From Bacteroidales bacterium UBA6340 (GTDB taxonomy: Bacteria > Bacteroidota > Bacteroidia > Bacteroidales > Paludibacteraceae), in the NCBI GenBank assembly GCA_002440265.1, contig DJSG01000029.1, forward strand, positions 1,675-21,043: a DNA stretch of 19,369 nt, read 5' to 3'. The notes under the pieces are model-generated. The model made no database searches. It was given only the letters and a program-made list of their open reading frames with translations, and was not told the DNA's origin. This document shows, piece after piece, positions 6,843 to 15,075 of this stretch. The position numbers and the translations under genes were made by a program. The first letter of the stretch is position 1; each line of letters opens with the position of its first letter.

Positions 6843-7548
6843 CCTACGCCCCAATACATACCTCCACCATATCAGCAAGGAGGAGATACAGGCAATGCCG
6901 TTGGCACAGTTCGAGGGAGAGGTGATTGTGGTGGACGAACCTGCTAAAATCCACGATTCCATCGAGTATCTGAAGCAGCAGACGATGATTGGCGTGGACA
7001 CGGAAGCACGCCCCTCCTTCACGCGCGGAGTACACTACCCGACCGCTCTTGTGCAGATAGCCACCGAAGAACGTTGCTACCTGTTCCGGCTGACGCACAT
7101 AGGTATGCCGCGCGAACTGGCGGAGATATTTGCCAATCCTGACATCTGCAAGATAGGGTTGGCGTTTCGGGATGACATCAAAGGGCTGCGCAGACGACGC
7201 GACTTCACTCCTGCTAACTGTGTGGAGATACAGGCATTAGTGTGGAAATACGGCATTATGGAATTGGGACTGCAGAAGATATTCGCCATCATGTACGGAC
7301 GCAGAATATCCAAATCGCAGCAACTGACGAACTGGGAGAACAACCACCTCAGCCCCGACCAGGCACGCTATGCGTCCACCGATGCATGGGCTACACTACT
7401 GATATACAAGCATCTGATGAACACTGAGCCACTGCCGAAAGAGGAAGCCGAAGCACTACGGCACGCCGAAGTGGAAGCGCAACAACTGCACCAACAGGAG
7501 ATACTGGCACAACGACAACTATCACAGCATGACAACCATACAACTTAA
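6835..7548 (+). CDS. 3'-5' exonuclease, DEDDy family (RNase D/WRN-like)
   Basis: The 237-residue product has the three exonuclease motifs of the DEDDy superfamily: D55-T-E57 in GVDTEARPSF (Exo I), D113/D114 in GLAFRDDIKGL (Exo II), and Y179 to D183 in YASTDA (Exo III). These acidic residues bind the two metal ions. No HRDC or helicase domain is present, so it is a stand-alone nuclease; whether its substrate is RNA or DNA cannot be read from sequence. The C-terminal 30 residues are rich in Gln, His and Glu. The start at 6835 gives the 8-base overlap with the DUF5063 gene; an earlier in-frame ATG at 6796 would extend it well inside that gene. Its 3' end overlaps the next gene by 20 bases. Confidence 0.9.
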   Translation: MSNLRPNTYLHHISKEEIQAMPLAQFEGEVIVVDEPAKIHDSIEYLKQQTMIGVDTEARPSFTRGVHYPTALVQIATEERCYLFRLTHIGMPRELAEIFANPDICKIGLAFRDDIKGLRRRRDFTPANCVEIQALVWKYGIMELGLQKIFAIMYGRRISKSQQLTNWENNHLSPDQARYASTDAWATLLIYKHLMNTEPLPKEEAEALRHAEVEAQQLHQQEILAQRQLSQHDNHTT

Positions 7549-8761
7549 GCCGCACAAAGAGGAATCACTCTTGCGTTTTCACCCGTGGGTGTTCTCGGGA
7601 GCAATACATCGTATCGTACTTGACAAGGACTATCCGCACAGCGAACCGCAAGAGGGAGAACTGGTTAGAATCATTGATTTCAACGGACGTACATTGGGTG
7701 TAGGGCACTATCAGATTGGTTCTATTGCGGTACGTATGCTGGCATTCGGAGTGGAACAGTTGCCGTCCGACTTCTGGCATGAGCGTATTGCAGCGGCATA
7801 CCAACTGCGTAAAGATACAGGACTCATATCTTCCGATAACAACACATACCGTCTTATCCATGGTGAGGGGGATTTTCTGCCGGGGTTAGTGGTAGATGTC
7901 TATGCCGATACAGCGGTAGTTCAAGCCCATTCCATCGGTATGCACTGCCACCGCAAGGAGATAGCAGATGCCGTAGTGCAAGTGGTGGAAGATGTGAAGA
8001 ATGTCTATTACAAGTCTGCCGATACGCTGCCGTTCAAAGCACAAATAGAAGGTGAAAAGACCGGATATCTGATACTTGACAACAGGCCGGTGAAATCGGA
8101 AGAAAGTGCCGATTCTGACGATGACTTCTGGGCATTGGAGAACGGACTGCAGTTCCGCATAGACTGGTTGCGCGGACAGAAGACCGGCTTCTTTGTGGAC
8201 CAACGGGAGAACCGCGCCTTGTTGGAACGCTATGCATATAGGCGCGATGTGCTGAATATGTTTTGTTACACAGGAGGTTTCTCCGTATATGCATTGCGGG
8301 GTGGCGCAAAGATGGTGCACTCGGTGGACGTTAGCGAGAAGGCGGTGGAACTGGTGCGCTGCAATGTGGCAAAGAACTTTCCGGATGGAGCACCGCACGA
8401 AGCGTTTGCACAAGAGGCGTTTCAGTATATGGCAGACATAAAGGATAGGTATGATTTGATTATCCTTGACCCGCCCGCTTTCGCAAAGCACCGGGATGCT
8501 ATCAAGAACGCTCTGCGCGGCTATCAACGCCTGAACGCCAAAGCCATAGAGTGCGTACGCAAAGGAGGAATTATATTCACCTTCTCTTGCTCACAGGCTG
8601 TGGACAAAGAGATGTTCCGCTTAACAGTGTTCTCGGCGGCGGCACAAGTGGGAAGACGAGTGCGTATCCTTCACCAACTGCACCAGCCACAAGACCATCC
8701 CATCAACATCTACCACCCCGAAGGTGAGTATCTGAAAGGGCTTGTGCTGCAAGTAGAATAA
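7529..8761 (+). CDS. rlmI: 23S rRNA (cytosine-C5) methyltransferase, RlmI-like
   Basis: The 410-residue protein has an N-terminal PUA-type RNA-binding domain (about 2-74, with HPWVFSGAI) followed by a class I Rossmann methyltransferase. The SAM motif is NMFCYTGGFSVYA (243-255), the catalytic-loop motif LDPPAFAK is at 313-320, and the SCS motif with candidate catalytic C354 is near the C-terminus. E. coli RlmI makes m5C1962 in 23S rRNA; this orthology is likely from architecture and length but not proven, since related RlmK/YwbD-type enzymes share the layout. It overlaps the exonuclease gene by 20 bases and ends 2 bp from the opposing plsC stop, with no terminator between them. Confidence 0.9.
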   Translation: MTTIQLKPHKEESLLRFHPWVFSGAIHRIVLDKDYPHSEPQEGELVRIIDFNGRTLGVGHYQIGSIAVRMLAFGVEQLPSDFWHERIAAAYQLRKDTGLISSDNNTYRLIHGEGDFLPGLVVDVYADTAVVQAHSIGMHCHRKEIADAVVQVVEDVKNVYYKSADTLPFKAQIEGEKTGYLILDNRPVKSEESADSDDDFWALENGLQFRIDWLRGQKTGFFVDQRENRALLERYAYRRDVLNMFCYTGGFSVYALRGGAKMVHSVDVSEKAVELVRCNVAKNFPDGAPHEAFAQEAFQYMADIKDRYDLIILDPPAFAKHRDAIKNALRGYQRLNAKAIECVRKGGIIFTFSCSQAVDKEMFRLTVFSAAAQVGRRVRILHQLHQPQDHPINIYHPEGEYLKGLVLQVE

Positions 8762-8763
8762 TC

Positions 8764-9504
8764 TTATTTCCCCTGCTGCATACCTTCCTGTACACGTTCA
8801 CGCACGTATGCCATAGCAGCATTGGAGTCTATCTGTGAGGTAGAAGGGTCGATGAAATCGGACAAATCTATCGGTTTGCCGATGTGCATATATATATGCG
8901 AGCGGGGGCGTGCGTAGTATGTGCCGCGAGGCATAGCCTCATAGCAACCCGTCAGTGAAATAGGAATAATGGGCAGGTGCAAATCCAAAGCCACTTGGAA
9001 GGCACCACGCTTGAAACGCCCCATTTCACCGGTCTTGGTACGTGTGCCTTCAGGGAAGATGACCGTGGAGACACCGTTCTGCAACTCCGTCTCTATCTCC
9101 TTGATACTATGGAGCGCAGCCACAGGGTTGGCACGGTCCACAAAGATGTGCCCTGCCACCTTGCAGGCAAAGCCTACGAAAGGTACACGGCGCAACTCCT
9201 TTTTCATAAGCCATTTGAAGTTGGCAGGCAGCCAACCGTAGATAGCAAATACATCAAGGAATGACTGGTGGTTGCTGACAAAGACATAGGACTGCCCCTT
9301 TTGGATATTCTCCTGTCCTGTCACCGTAATGGGAATCAAGAACAATCGGATAATACTGCGCGACCATAACACCTGAATGGCATGCGGGAAAGCACCGTTC
9401 TTCCATGGGAAACAGATAATAGTAACTATCGCGGTGAAAAGGGTGATAACTATTATCAGCGGAAAGGCAATCAGGTACTGATAAAGGATGTACAGGTACT
9501 TCAT
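8764..9504 (-). CDS. plsC: PlsC-type 1-acyl-glycerol-3-phosphate acyltransferase
   Basis: This membrane enzyme is expected to transfer a fatty acyl group to lysophosphatidic acid, making phosphatidic acid for phospholipids. It has a long N-terminal hydrophobic region (about 3-33), the catalytic motif NHQSFLD (78-84, the NHx4D box), and FPEGTR (150-155), which binds the phosphate. The 246-residue length is normal. The ATG at 9504 is preferred; a TTG at 9510 directly after the upstream stop would add only two residues. It lies 6 bp after the kinase gene and is presumably co-transcribed. Bacteroidota often carry several paralogues, some acylating amino-acid lipids, so the exact acceptor is uncertain. 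Confidence 0.88.
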   Translation of the reverse strand: MKYLYILYQYLIAFPLIIVITLFTAIVTIICFPWKNGAFPHAIQVLWSRSIIRLFLIPITVTGQENIQKGQSYVFVSNHQSFLDVFAIYGWLPANFKWLMKKELRRVPFVGFACKVAGHIFVDRANPVAALHSIKEIETELQNGVSTVIFPEGTRTKTGEMGRFKRGAFQVALDLHLPIIPISLTGCYEAMPRGTYYARPRSHIYMHIGKPIDLSDFIDPSTSQIDSNAAMAYVRERVQEGMQQGK

Positions 9505-9510
9505 AAGCAA

Positions 9511-10503
9511 TCAGAGTTTCATCATAAAGCCACGATAGAGGGCGCAGATACGGCGTATCTCGTCCCACGTCTCTTCGGGTAACTTGGTTCCTACGATTTC
9601 AACGACACGTCCTGCCGCAATAGTACCGATTTCACCACAACGGCGCAAGTCGAATCCATCGGACAAAGCGTGGAGAAATCCACCGGCATAGAGGTCACCG
9701 GCACCGGTGGAATCTGTGCAGGCAGTAGTGATGGCACCGATATGATAGCGTTGGCTGCCCTGCTGGACATACGAACCACGCTTACCCACTTTGACGACGG
9801 CAATGTCACACTGCTCTGCAATCTTCGCTACGGACTCCTCGGGGTTGAGGTGAGTGTAGGCGAAAGACTCGTCCTCGTTGGCAAAGACGATGTCCACGTA
9901 TTGGCGAACCAAGTCTTTGAGGAAGGTATGGCTCTCGTTGACCACGTTGTAACTTGCCAAATCGAGTGAGACCATGCACCCCTGCTCTTTGGCAGTGCGG
10001 AGGGCTTTCTCTATGAGGGCATGGTCTTGCACCATATAGCCCTCTATATGAAAGATGTCATAGCCTGTGAATGCCTCCTTGCGAATATCATCGGCGGTAA
10101 GGTCGGCCGAGGCACCGAGGTAGGTACACATCGTGCGCTCGCCGTCGGGAGTAATGAGTACGATACAGCAACCCGACATGAGCGAAGAGGTGAGCAAAAG
10201 GGGTTTAACACCGTTTTTGACGAGGTCCTCACGGTAGAAATCACCCACTTCATCGTTGCCGACCTTGCCTATAAAGGCAGCCTTTCCGCCTAACTGCGCG
10301 ATAGTGGATACCATGTTGGACGAACTGCCGCCCGTAACCAAGTGCTTGCGAACCGATATGAAACGCGTCTGCAAGTCCTCTGCCTGCTTCATGTCAATCA
10401 GGTTCATACTCCCCTTTGGGAAACCGACTTCGCGCAAGTCATCTTCCGATACCTGCAACAAGATGTCCGTTAAGGCATTGCCTAAGCCTAATACTTTTCT
10501 CAT
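9511..10503 (-). CDS. PfkB-family kinase, probable adenosine kinase
   Basis: This is a ribokinase-fold kinase of 330 residues. It shows the first PfkB signature (GGKAAFIGKVGNDEVGDFY, 72-90), TGGSSSN (57-63) in the substrate-binding region, NE at 209-210, and the second signature DSTGAGD (264-270) with the catalytic base D270 and the anion-hole glycines. Bacteroidota homologues are generally annotated adenosine kinase (adenosine to AMP), but other sugar or nucleoside substrates cannot be excluded. The ATG is preceded by a leader of about 55 nt carrying a terminator-like hairpin, and its promoter region overlaps that of the divergent tRNA-Asn gene. Confidence 0.88.
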   Translation of the reverse strand: MRKVLGLGNALTDILLQVSEDDLREVGFPKGSMNLIDMKQAEDLQTRFISVRKHLVTGGSSSNMVSTIAQLGGKAAFIGKVGNDEVGDFYREDLVKNGVKPLLLTSSLMSGCCIVLITPDGERTMCTYLGASADLTADDIRKEAFTGYDIFHIEGYMVQDHALIEKALRTAKEQGCMVSLDLASYNVVNESHTFLKDLVRQYVDIVFANEDESFAYTHLNPEESVAKIAEQCDIAVVKVGKRGSYVQQGSQRYHIGAITTACTDSTGAGDLYAGGFLHALSDGFDLRRCGEIGTIAAGRVVEIVGTKLPEETWDEIRRICALYRGFMMKL

Positions 10504-10523
10504 CTATATGTGGGTTATTGACC

Positions 10524-10546
10524 AAAAAACGGGGCAAAAACGCCCC
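10524..10546 (-). terminator. Terminator-like hairpin in the kinase leader
   Basis: On the minus strand GGGGC (10546-10542), loop GTTTTT, GCCCC (10535-10531) are followed by G and six T (10529-10524). It lies between the predicted transcription start and the kinase ATG at 10503, so it could attenuate the kinase-plsC operon. The stem is only 5 bp but entirely G-C. Confidence 0.55.
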
Positions 10547-10564
10547 TAACACCAAAATTTTCTG

Positions 10565-10572
10565 CAAAGATA
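10565..10572 (-). promoter_or_regulatory. Probable -7 box of the kinase-plsC operon
   Basis: TATCTTTG on the minus strand matches TAnnTTTG. No TTTG is found 19-20 bp upstream, so the -33 element is weak or absent. The expected -33 region coincides with the -33 box of the divergent tRNA promoter. Confidence 0.55.
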
Positions 10573-10593
10573 GTGATTTTTTTCGGTAAAAAA

Positions 10594-10624
10594 TTTGTCA
10601 TGTCAAAAAAAAGCAGTAATTTTG
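10594..10624 (+). promoter_or_regulatory. Promoter of tRNA-Asn
   Basis: TTTG (10594-10597), 19 bp, TAATTTTG (10617-10624) is a consensus Bacteroidota promoter. The 5' leader of the tRNA contains a 6-bp hairpin, AGAGGA/TCCTCT (10637-10653), about 18 nt before the mature 5' end, which RNase P would remove. Confidence 0.8.
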
Positions 10625-10671
10625 CAGCCGCAATTGAGAGGAGGTATTCCTCTTGAGATGCAAGAAAGATT

Positions 10672-10745
10672 GCTTCCTTAGCTCAGTCGGTTAGAGCATC
10701 TGACTGTTAATCAGGGGGTCCTAGGTTCAAGTCCTAGAGGGAGCG
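10672..10745 (+). tRNA. tRNA-Asn (anticodon GTT)
   Basis: A full cloverleaf can be drawn. The acceptor stem GCTTCCT/AGGGAGC has one wobble pair, the D-stem is GCTC/GAGC, and the anticodon loop is CTGTTAA with anticodon GTT. The T-arm is CTAGG-TTCAAGT-CCTAG with a 5-nt variable loop. The discriminator is G (10745) and CCA is not encoded. It stands alone with its own promoter and terminator. Confidence 0.95.
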
Positions 10746-10747
10746 CG

Positions 10748-10782
10748 AGTGTGACGACAAGATGGTCGCCACACTTTTTTTT
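10748..10782 (+). terminator. Rho-independent terminator of tRNA-Asn
   Basis: The stem AGTGTG-A-CGAC / GTCG-C-CACACT has one internal mismatch and loop AAGATG, and ends in eight T (10775-10782). It starts 3 nt after the tRNA. Confidence 0.88.
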
Positions 10783-10799
10783 GGAAAAAAATATGCACC

Positions 10800-10831
10800 C
10801 TTGCAAATGTGTGTGAATTGTTGTACCTTTG
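10800..10831 (+). promoter_or_regulatory. Promoter of the mreB elongasome operon
   Basis: CTTG (10800-10803), 20 bp, TACCTTTG (10824-10831). It directly follows the tRNA terminator, so the operon is transcribed independently. The predicted leader is about 64 nt, A-rich, and without a Shine-Dalgarno sequence. Confidence 0.8.
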
Positions 10832-10901
10832 CGCAATTTTAGAGGTATAGTTAAGGCAAGATAATTAACAAGATACAATAATACTAAAAACAACTGAGAG
10901 A

Positions 10902-11921
10902 ATGGGATTCTTTTCATTCACACAAGAGATTGCTATTGACTTGGGAACAGCCAATACCATTATCATCTGCGATGACAAAGTGGTAGTGGACGAGCCGTCT
11001 GTAGTTGCCATCAATACAGCAGACAATAAGATGGTGGCTGTGGGACGCAAAGCCCAACAGATGATTGGTAAAGGCGGTGCGCTGATACGCACCATCCGTC
11101 CGTTGCGCGATGGTGTGATAGCAGACTTCTATGCCTGCGAGATGATGATTCGGGGTATGATAAAGATGATACCGAAGCAGAACAAACTGTTCACCCCGAG
11201 TATCCGTATGGTGGTTTGTATCCCGTCGGGCAGTACCGAGGTGGAGATACGTGCCGTGCGTGACAGTTCGGAGCACGCAGGTGGGCGCGATGTGTATATG
11301 ATATACGAGCCTATGGCTGCCGCAATAGGTATGGGCATTGATGTGGAGAGTCCCGAAGGTTGTATGGTGGTGGATATAGGTGGTGGTACTACAGAGATTG
11401 CTGTTATATCACTCGGTGGAATCGTGGCAAACAAGTCTATCAAGACTGCAGGCGATGACCTCAACTTGGATATTGTGGAGTATATGAGCCGTATGCACAA
11501 CCTGAAGATTGACGAGCCTACAGCAGAACGCATCAAGATAGCGGTGGGTTCGGCATTACCAGAGTTGGAAGACGCTCCTGAAGACTACGTAGTAATAGGT
11601 CCTAACAAGGTAACAGCCTTGCCAATGAACGTACCCGTCAGTTACCAAGAGATAGCACACTGCTTGGAGAAGAGCATTGCCAAGATAGAGAATGCCGTGC
11701 TGCAAGCCCTTGAGGCAACACCGCCTGAGTTGTACGCAGACATCGTCAAACGCGGGATATACCTCACCGGTGGTGGTGCATTGCTCCACGGACTGAGCAA
11801 ACGACTGAGCGACAAGATAACCATTCCGTTCCACGTAGCCGAAGACCCGCTGCACGCAGTGGCACGAGGCACAGGCATAGCACTGAAGAATGTAAACAAC
11901 TTCGGGTTCCTGATACGATAA
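10902..11921 (+). CDS. mreB: Rod shape-determining protein MreB
   Basis: MreB is the bacterial actin homologue that forms membrane-bound filaments guiding lateral cell-wall synthesis. The 339-residue length is typical. The actin-fold nucleotide site is seen in DLGTANT (13-19, phosphate 1), VVDIGGGTTEIAVISLGG (156-173, phosphate 2) and TGGGALLHG in the C-terminal third (adenosine). The N-terminal MGFFSF is a plausible short membrane-binding segment. It is the first gene of mreB-mreC-mreD-mrdA-rodA; mreC starts at the base after the stop (TAAATG). Its presence predicts a rod-shaped or elongated cell. Confidence 0.98.
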   Translation: MGFFSFTQEIAIDLGTANTIIICDDKVVVDEPSVVAINTADNKMVAVGRKAQQMIGKGGALIRTIRPLRDGVIADFYACEMMIRGMIKMIPKQNKLFTPSIRMVVCIPSGSTEVEIRAVRDSSEHAGGRDVYMIYEPMAAAIGMGIDVESPEGCMVVDIGGGTTEIAVISLGGIVANKSIKTAGDDLNLDIVEYMSRMHNLKIDEPTAERIKIAVGSALPELEDAPEDYVVIGPNKVTALPMNVPVSYQEIAHCLEKSIAKIENAVLQALEATPPELYADIVKRGIYLTGGGALLHGLSKRLSDKITIPFHVAEDPLHAVARGTGIALKNVNNFGFLIR

Positions 11922-12767
11922 ATGAGAAACCTGCTACAGTTTCTGACACGTTATAGCAACTTCCTAATATGCATCATATTGGAAGTTGTTGCGTTTATAC
12001 TGATAGTGACTACACACGGCTATCAGCAGAGCGCGGTATGGTCGTCAGCCAACAGAGTGGTAGCAGGCATACAGGACATCAACACCACAATAGGGGACTA
12101 CTTTCGCCTACGCTCGGAGAATGAGCAGTTGGCAGAAGAAAATGCCATGCTCCGAACACAACTCATGGAACAGTCCAACAGGTTGGAGTCGGTACAGGAG
12201 CGCGACAGTCAGTATGTATATGCCCACTTGGATATGGAGTATATACCTGCCAAGGTGATAGGTGTAAGTGCTAACAAGCAGCACAACTATCTGACTATCA
12301 ACAAGGGAGCACGTGATGGTATAACCGAAGATATGGGGGTAGTATGCCGCGATGGTGTAGTGGGTATTGTGAGTGCCGTGGGCGATAAGTATGCGTTAGT
12401 GGTACCTTTGATACACACACAGATGAATGTGAGTTGCAAACTGCTAAAGAACCACTACGCAGGCGGTACACAATGGAACGGACGTAATTACAGGCATGTA
12501 TCACTCACCGATATATCACGACATATCATAGTAAACGAGGGGGATACGGTAGTTACCAGTGGTCTTACACCGGTATTCCCAGAGGGCATAATGGTAGGCG
12601 TAGTAGAGAAAACAGAATTGGGTGATGGAGACAACTACCACCACACAACACTACTGCTAAGTACAGACTATAAACGCTTGGAATATGTGCAAGTGATTCA
12701 CAACCGCGCATCAGGGTTCAACAGAGACGCAAACGCTCAAACACCATGGAGTGGCTTAGACAAATAG
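11922..12767 (+). CDS. mreC: Rod shape-determining protein MreC
   Basis: MreC is the periplasmic scaffold of the elongasome and activates PBP2. The 281-residue protein has a short cytoplasmic start, one membrane anchor (about 13-30), a coiled coil (about 62-95, with ENEQLAEENAMLRTQL), and then the twin beta-barrel region (about 105-260). The recognisable conserved segments are NKGARDGITEDMGVV and the GDTVVTSGL-PVFPEGIMVG stretch. The start codon abuts the mreB stop and the end overlaps mreD by 22 bases, which implies coupled translation. Confidence 0.96.
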   Translation: MRNLLQFLTRYSNFLICIILEVVAFILIVTTHGYQQSAVWSSANRVVAGIQDINTTIGDYFRLRSENEQLAEENAMLRTQLMEQSNRLESVQERDSQYVYAHLDMEYIPAKVIGVSANKQHNYLTINKGARDGITEDMGVVCRDGVVGIVSAVGDKYALVVPLIHTQMNVSCKLLKNHYAGGTQWNGRNYRHVSLTDISRHIIVNEGDTVVTSGLTPVFPEGIMVGVVEKTELGDGDNYHHTTLLLSTDYKRLEYVQVIHNRASGFNRDANAQTPWSGLDK

Positions 12768-13237
12768 GAAAACTCTTGCTATTGTTAGCATTACAAGTGC
12801 TACTGTTCAACCGCTTGCAGATAGCAGGCTGGTGTTTCCCTATGGTGTATATCCTATTCCTAATCAACTTGCCTGCCAAGACCCCGCGTTGGGCGGAGAT
12901 GCTGATAGGCTTTGCTGTAGGACTGCTGATGGATATATGGTTCACCTCATTAGGTGTACACATAGCGGCATGTGTAGCAATCAGTTTCCTGCGACCGATA
13001 CTGCTGCATAACCTAGTACAAGAAATAGAACGTGTTAGTGGAGATGTGTGCAGTCTCAGCATAGGACGTGTAGAATACATCAAATGTGCCGTGATACTGA
13101 CACTCATCCACCATTTCATCGTGTTTGCGTTAGAAGCATGGAGCCTTCAAAACTGGTGGATAGTACTGCTGCAAACCATCATTAGCAGCGCGATGACATT
13201 GGTAGTGATATTGGGCTATGATATGCTAAAGAAATAG
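12746..13237 (+). CDS. mreD: Rod shape-determining protein MreD
   Basis: This 163-residue, strongly hydrophobic protein has about five predicted membrane helices (near 7-28, 30-45, 50-68, 72-92 and 108-160 in part). MreD sequences are poorly conserved; the call rests on size, hydrophobicity and position between mreC and mrdA, where it bridges the membrane part of the elongasome. A PLL-like amphipathic turn with GLLMDIWFTSLG (about 59-70) resembles the Gly/Asp-containing loop seen in other MreD proteins. It overlaps mreC by 22 bases and ends 2 bp before mrdA. Confidence 0.9.
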   Translation: MEWLRQIGKLLLLLALQVLLFNRLQIAGWCFPMVYILFLINLPAKTPRWAEMLIGFAVGLLMDIWFTSLGVHIAACVAISFLRPILLHNLVQEIERVSGDVCSLSIGRVEYIKCAVILTLIHHFIVFALEAWSLQNWWIVLLQTIISSAMTLVVILGYDMLKK

Positions 13238-13239
13238 GA

Positions 13240-15075
13240 ATGCTCAACGACCCTTACTATAAGCGCAAGTATGTGATAGGCGGCATTGCCATTGCGGTGG
13301 TGCTGGTGTATATCATACGCTTGCTTTTCCTGCAGGTCATAGACCAGTCCACACAAGAGAAAGCCGAGAACAATGCTCAATTGCGGCAAGTAATCTATCC
13401 CTCCAGAGGACTTATATACGACCGCAACGGTGAACTATTGGTTTCCAATCAACCGATATATGAGGTAACGTTGGTGGTCAAAGAGATGGGAAAAGACTTT
13501 GATACCTTAGAGTTCTGTACTGCATTGCATATTAACAGAGAGGCTTTTGAGGCACGTATGCACGATATGACAGACCGCCGTAAGAACCGTGGATATTCAC
13601 GATTTACACCACAGGTATTCATGGAACAACTCAGCAAAGAGGAGGTGGCCCGGTTACAACAAGAGCAATACAAGTACTTCGGTGTAGGCATCCGCTGCCG
13701 TACACTGCGCGACTATACCTATCCTATTGCATCGCACGTATTGGGGAGTGTGGGAGAGGTGAACCAAAACGACCTTGAACACGATGCTTACTACGCTGTC
13801 GGAGACTATGCAGGACGCGATGGAATCGAGCGAACCTACGAGAAACAACTGCGTGGAGAGAAAGGTGTAGAGGTACTGATGCGCGACTCGCGTGGTAGAA
13901 TACAAGGGTCATACAAGGATGGGAGTCTTGACCGCGAAGCCAAAGCAGGCACAGACCTATACCTGAGCATAGACCGCAAAGCACAACAATTGGCAGAAGA
14001 GTTACTGCGAGGCAAGGTAGGAAGTGTGGTCGCCATTGAACCTAAAACAGGAGAGGTGCTAGTGATGGCAAGTGCCCCTAATTGGAACCCGCGTACATTG
14101 GTAGGTAAAGAGCGTTCTGCCAATTATCAAGAGTTGGCATCAGACCCTAACAAGCCTCTGATAAACCGTGCGGTACAAGCACAATACTCACCGGGGTCAA
14201 CCTTTAAGACACTGCAAGCATTAATAGGATTACAGGAAAAAGTCGTTACCCCCCATACACAATATCCTTGCAGCGGTAAGCAGTCTTCGCCTATCAAGTG
14301 CACACATAATCATGGTACCCCTGTTGATCTGGAAGAAGGCATTGAGCAGAGTTGCAATCCATACTTTTGGGCACTCTTTCGTGATATGCTACAACGCGAC
14401 GGATATGCCGATGAAAACATACTTTTCAAGCAGCATTACACAGATTGGCGCAACGATATACTCAGTTTCGGCTTAGGGCAACGGTTCGAGGATACCGACA
14501 TCAGTGAACAGGCAGCAGGCTATGTTCCCACCGTGGAACTATACAACAAGATATACGGGACAAAAGGTTGGAAGGCTATCACAATTCGCTCATTGTCTAT
14601 TGGTCAGGGGGAAGTATTGGTAACACCTCTCCAATTAGCCAACCAAGCAGCCGCAATAGCAAACAAAGGCTACTATATAACGCCTCACCTGAACAGAAAT
14701 GACTCGATGAAATCGCGCGTACATAGCACTCTGATAGACTCTATCTATTTCGAGGTGGTGCAGAAAGGTATGGAGCGTGTGATGACCAATGGTACCGGCA
14801 GGTGGTACAATGTGCAGGACTTGCAGATGTGCGGCAAGACAGGTACTGTGGAGAACGTACATGGCAAAGACCATGCTCTATTCATCGGCTTTGCGCCGAA
14901 AGACAATCCTCAGATTGCTATTGCCGTAGCAGTGGAGAATGCAGGGTTCGGTGCTACATGGGCATGCCCCATCGGAAGTCTTATCATGGAACAGTATCTC
15001 ACCGGTGAAATCAAGCGAAAGTCCTTGTATGACCGCATAGTGAATGCCAACTTAATCGCCCAAGACAATGAATAA
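13240..15075 (+). CDS. mrdA: Penicillin-binding protein 2, elongation transpeptidase
   Basis: PBP2 is the class B penicillin-binding protein that crosslinks lateral-wall peptidoglycan with RodA. The 611-residue protein has a single N-terminal membrane anchor (about 13-34), a pedestal/dimerisation domain with PSRGLIYDRNG (about 50-60), and a C-terminal transpeptidase. The active-site motifs are S320-T-F-K323, S371-C-N373 and K533-T-G535. It starts 2 bp after mreD and overlaps rodA by 8 bases (ATGAATAA). Beta-lactam targets such as mecillinam act on this class. No frameshift or missing motif was seen. Confidence 0.97.
   Translation: MLNDPYYKRKYVIGGIAIAVVLVYIIRLLFLQVIDQSTQEKAENNAQLRQVIYPSRGLIYDRNGELLVSNQPIYEVTLVVKEMGKDFDTLEFCTALHINREAFEARMHDMTDRRKNRGYSRFTPQVFMEQLSKEEVARLQQEQYKYFGVGIRCRTLRDYTYPIASHVLGSVGEVNQNDLEHDAYYAVGDYAGRDGIERTYEKQLRGEKGVEVLMRDSRGRIQGSYKDGSLDREAKAGTDLYLSIDRKAQQLAEELLRGKVGSVVAIEPKTGEVLVMASAPNWNPRTLVGKERSANYQELASDPNKPLINRAVQAQYSPGSTFKTLQALIGLQEKVVTPHTQYPCSGKQSSPIKCTHNHGTPVDLEEGIEQSCNPYFWALFRDMLQRDGYADENILFKQHYTDWRNDILSFGLGQRFEDTDISEQAAGYVPTVELYNKIYGTKGWKAITIRSLSIGQGEVLVTPLQLANQAAAIANKGYYITPHLNRNDSMKSRVHSTLIDSIYFEVVQKGMERVMTNGTGRWYNVQDLQMCGKTGTVENVHGKDHALFIGFAPKDNPQIAIAVAVENAGFGATWACPIGSLIMEQYLTGEIKRKSLYDRIVNANLIAQDNE

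Noticed and set aside
7886..8527. 213-codon antisense frame in the rlmI-like gene
   Set aside because: It is a shadow of the methyltransferase gene, with no motif and no promoter.
11826..11840. Half of a parS-like palindrome (GTTCCACGT) inside mreB
   Set aside because: The right half-site does not match, and the sequence is explained by the mreB codons.
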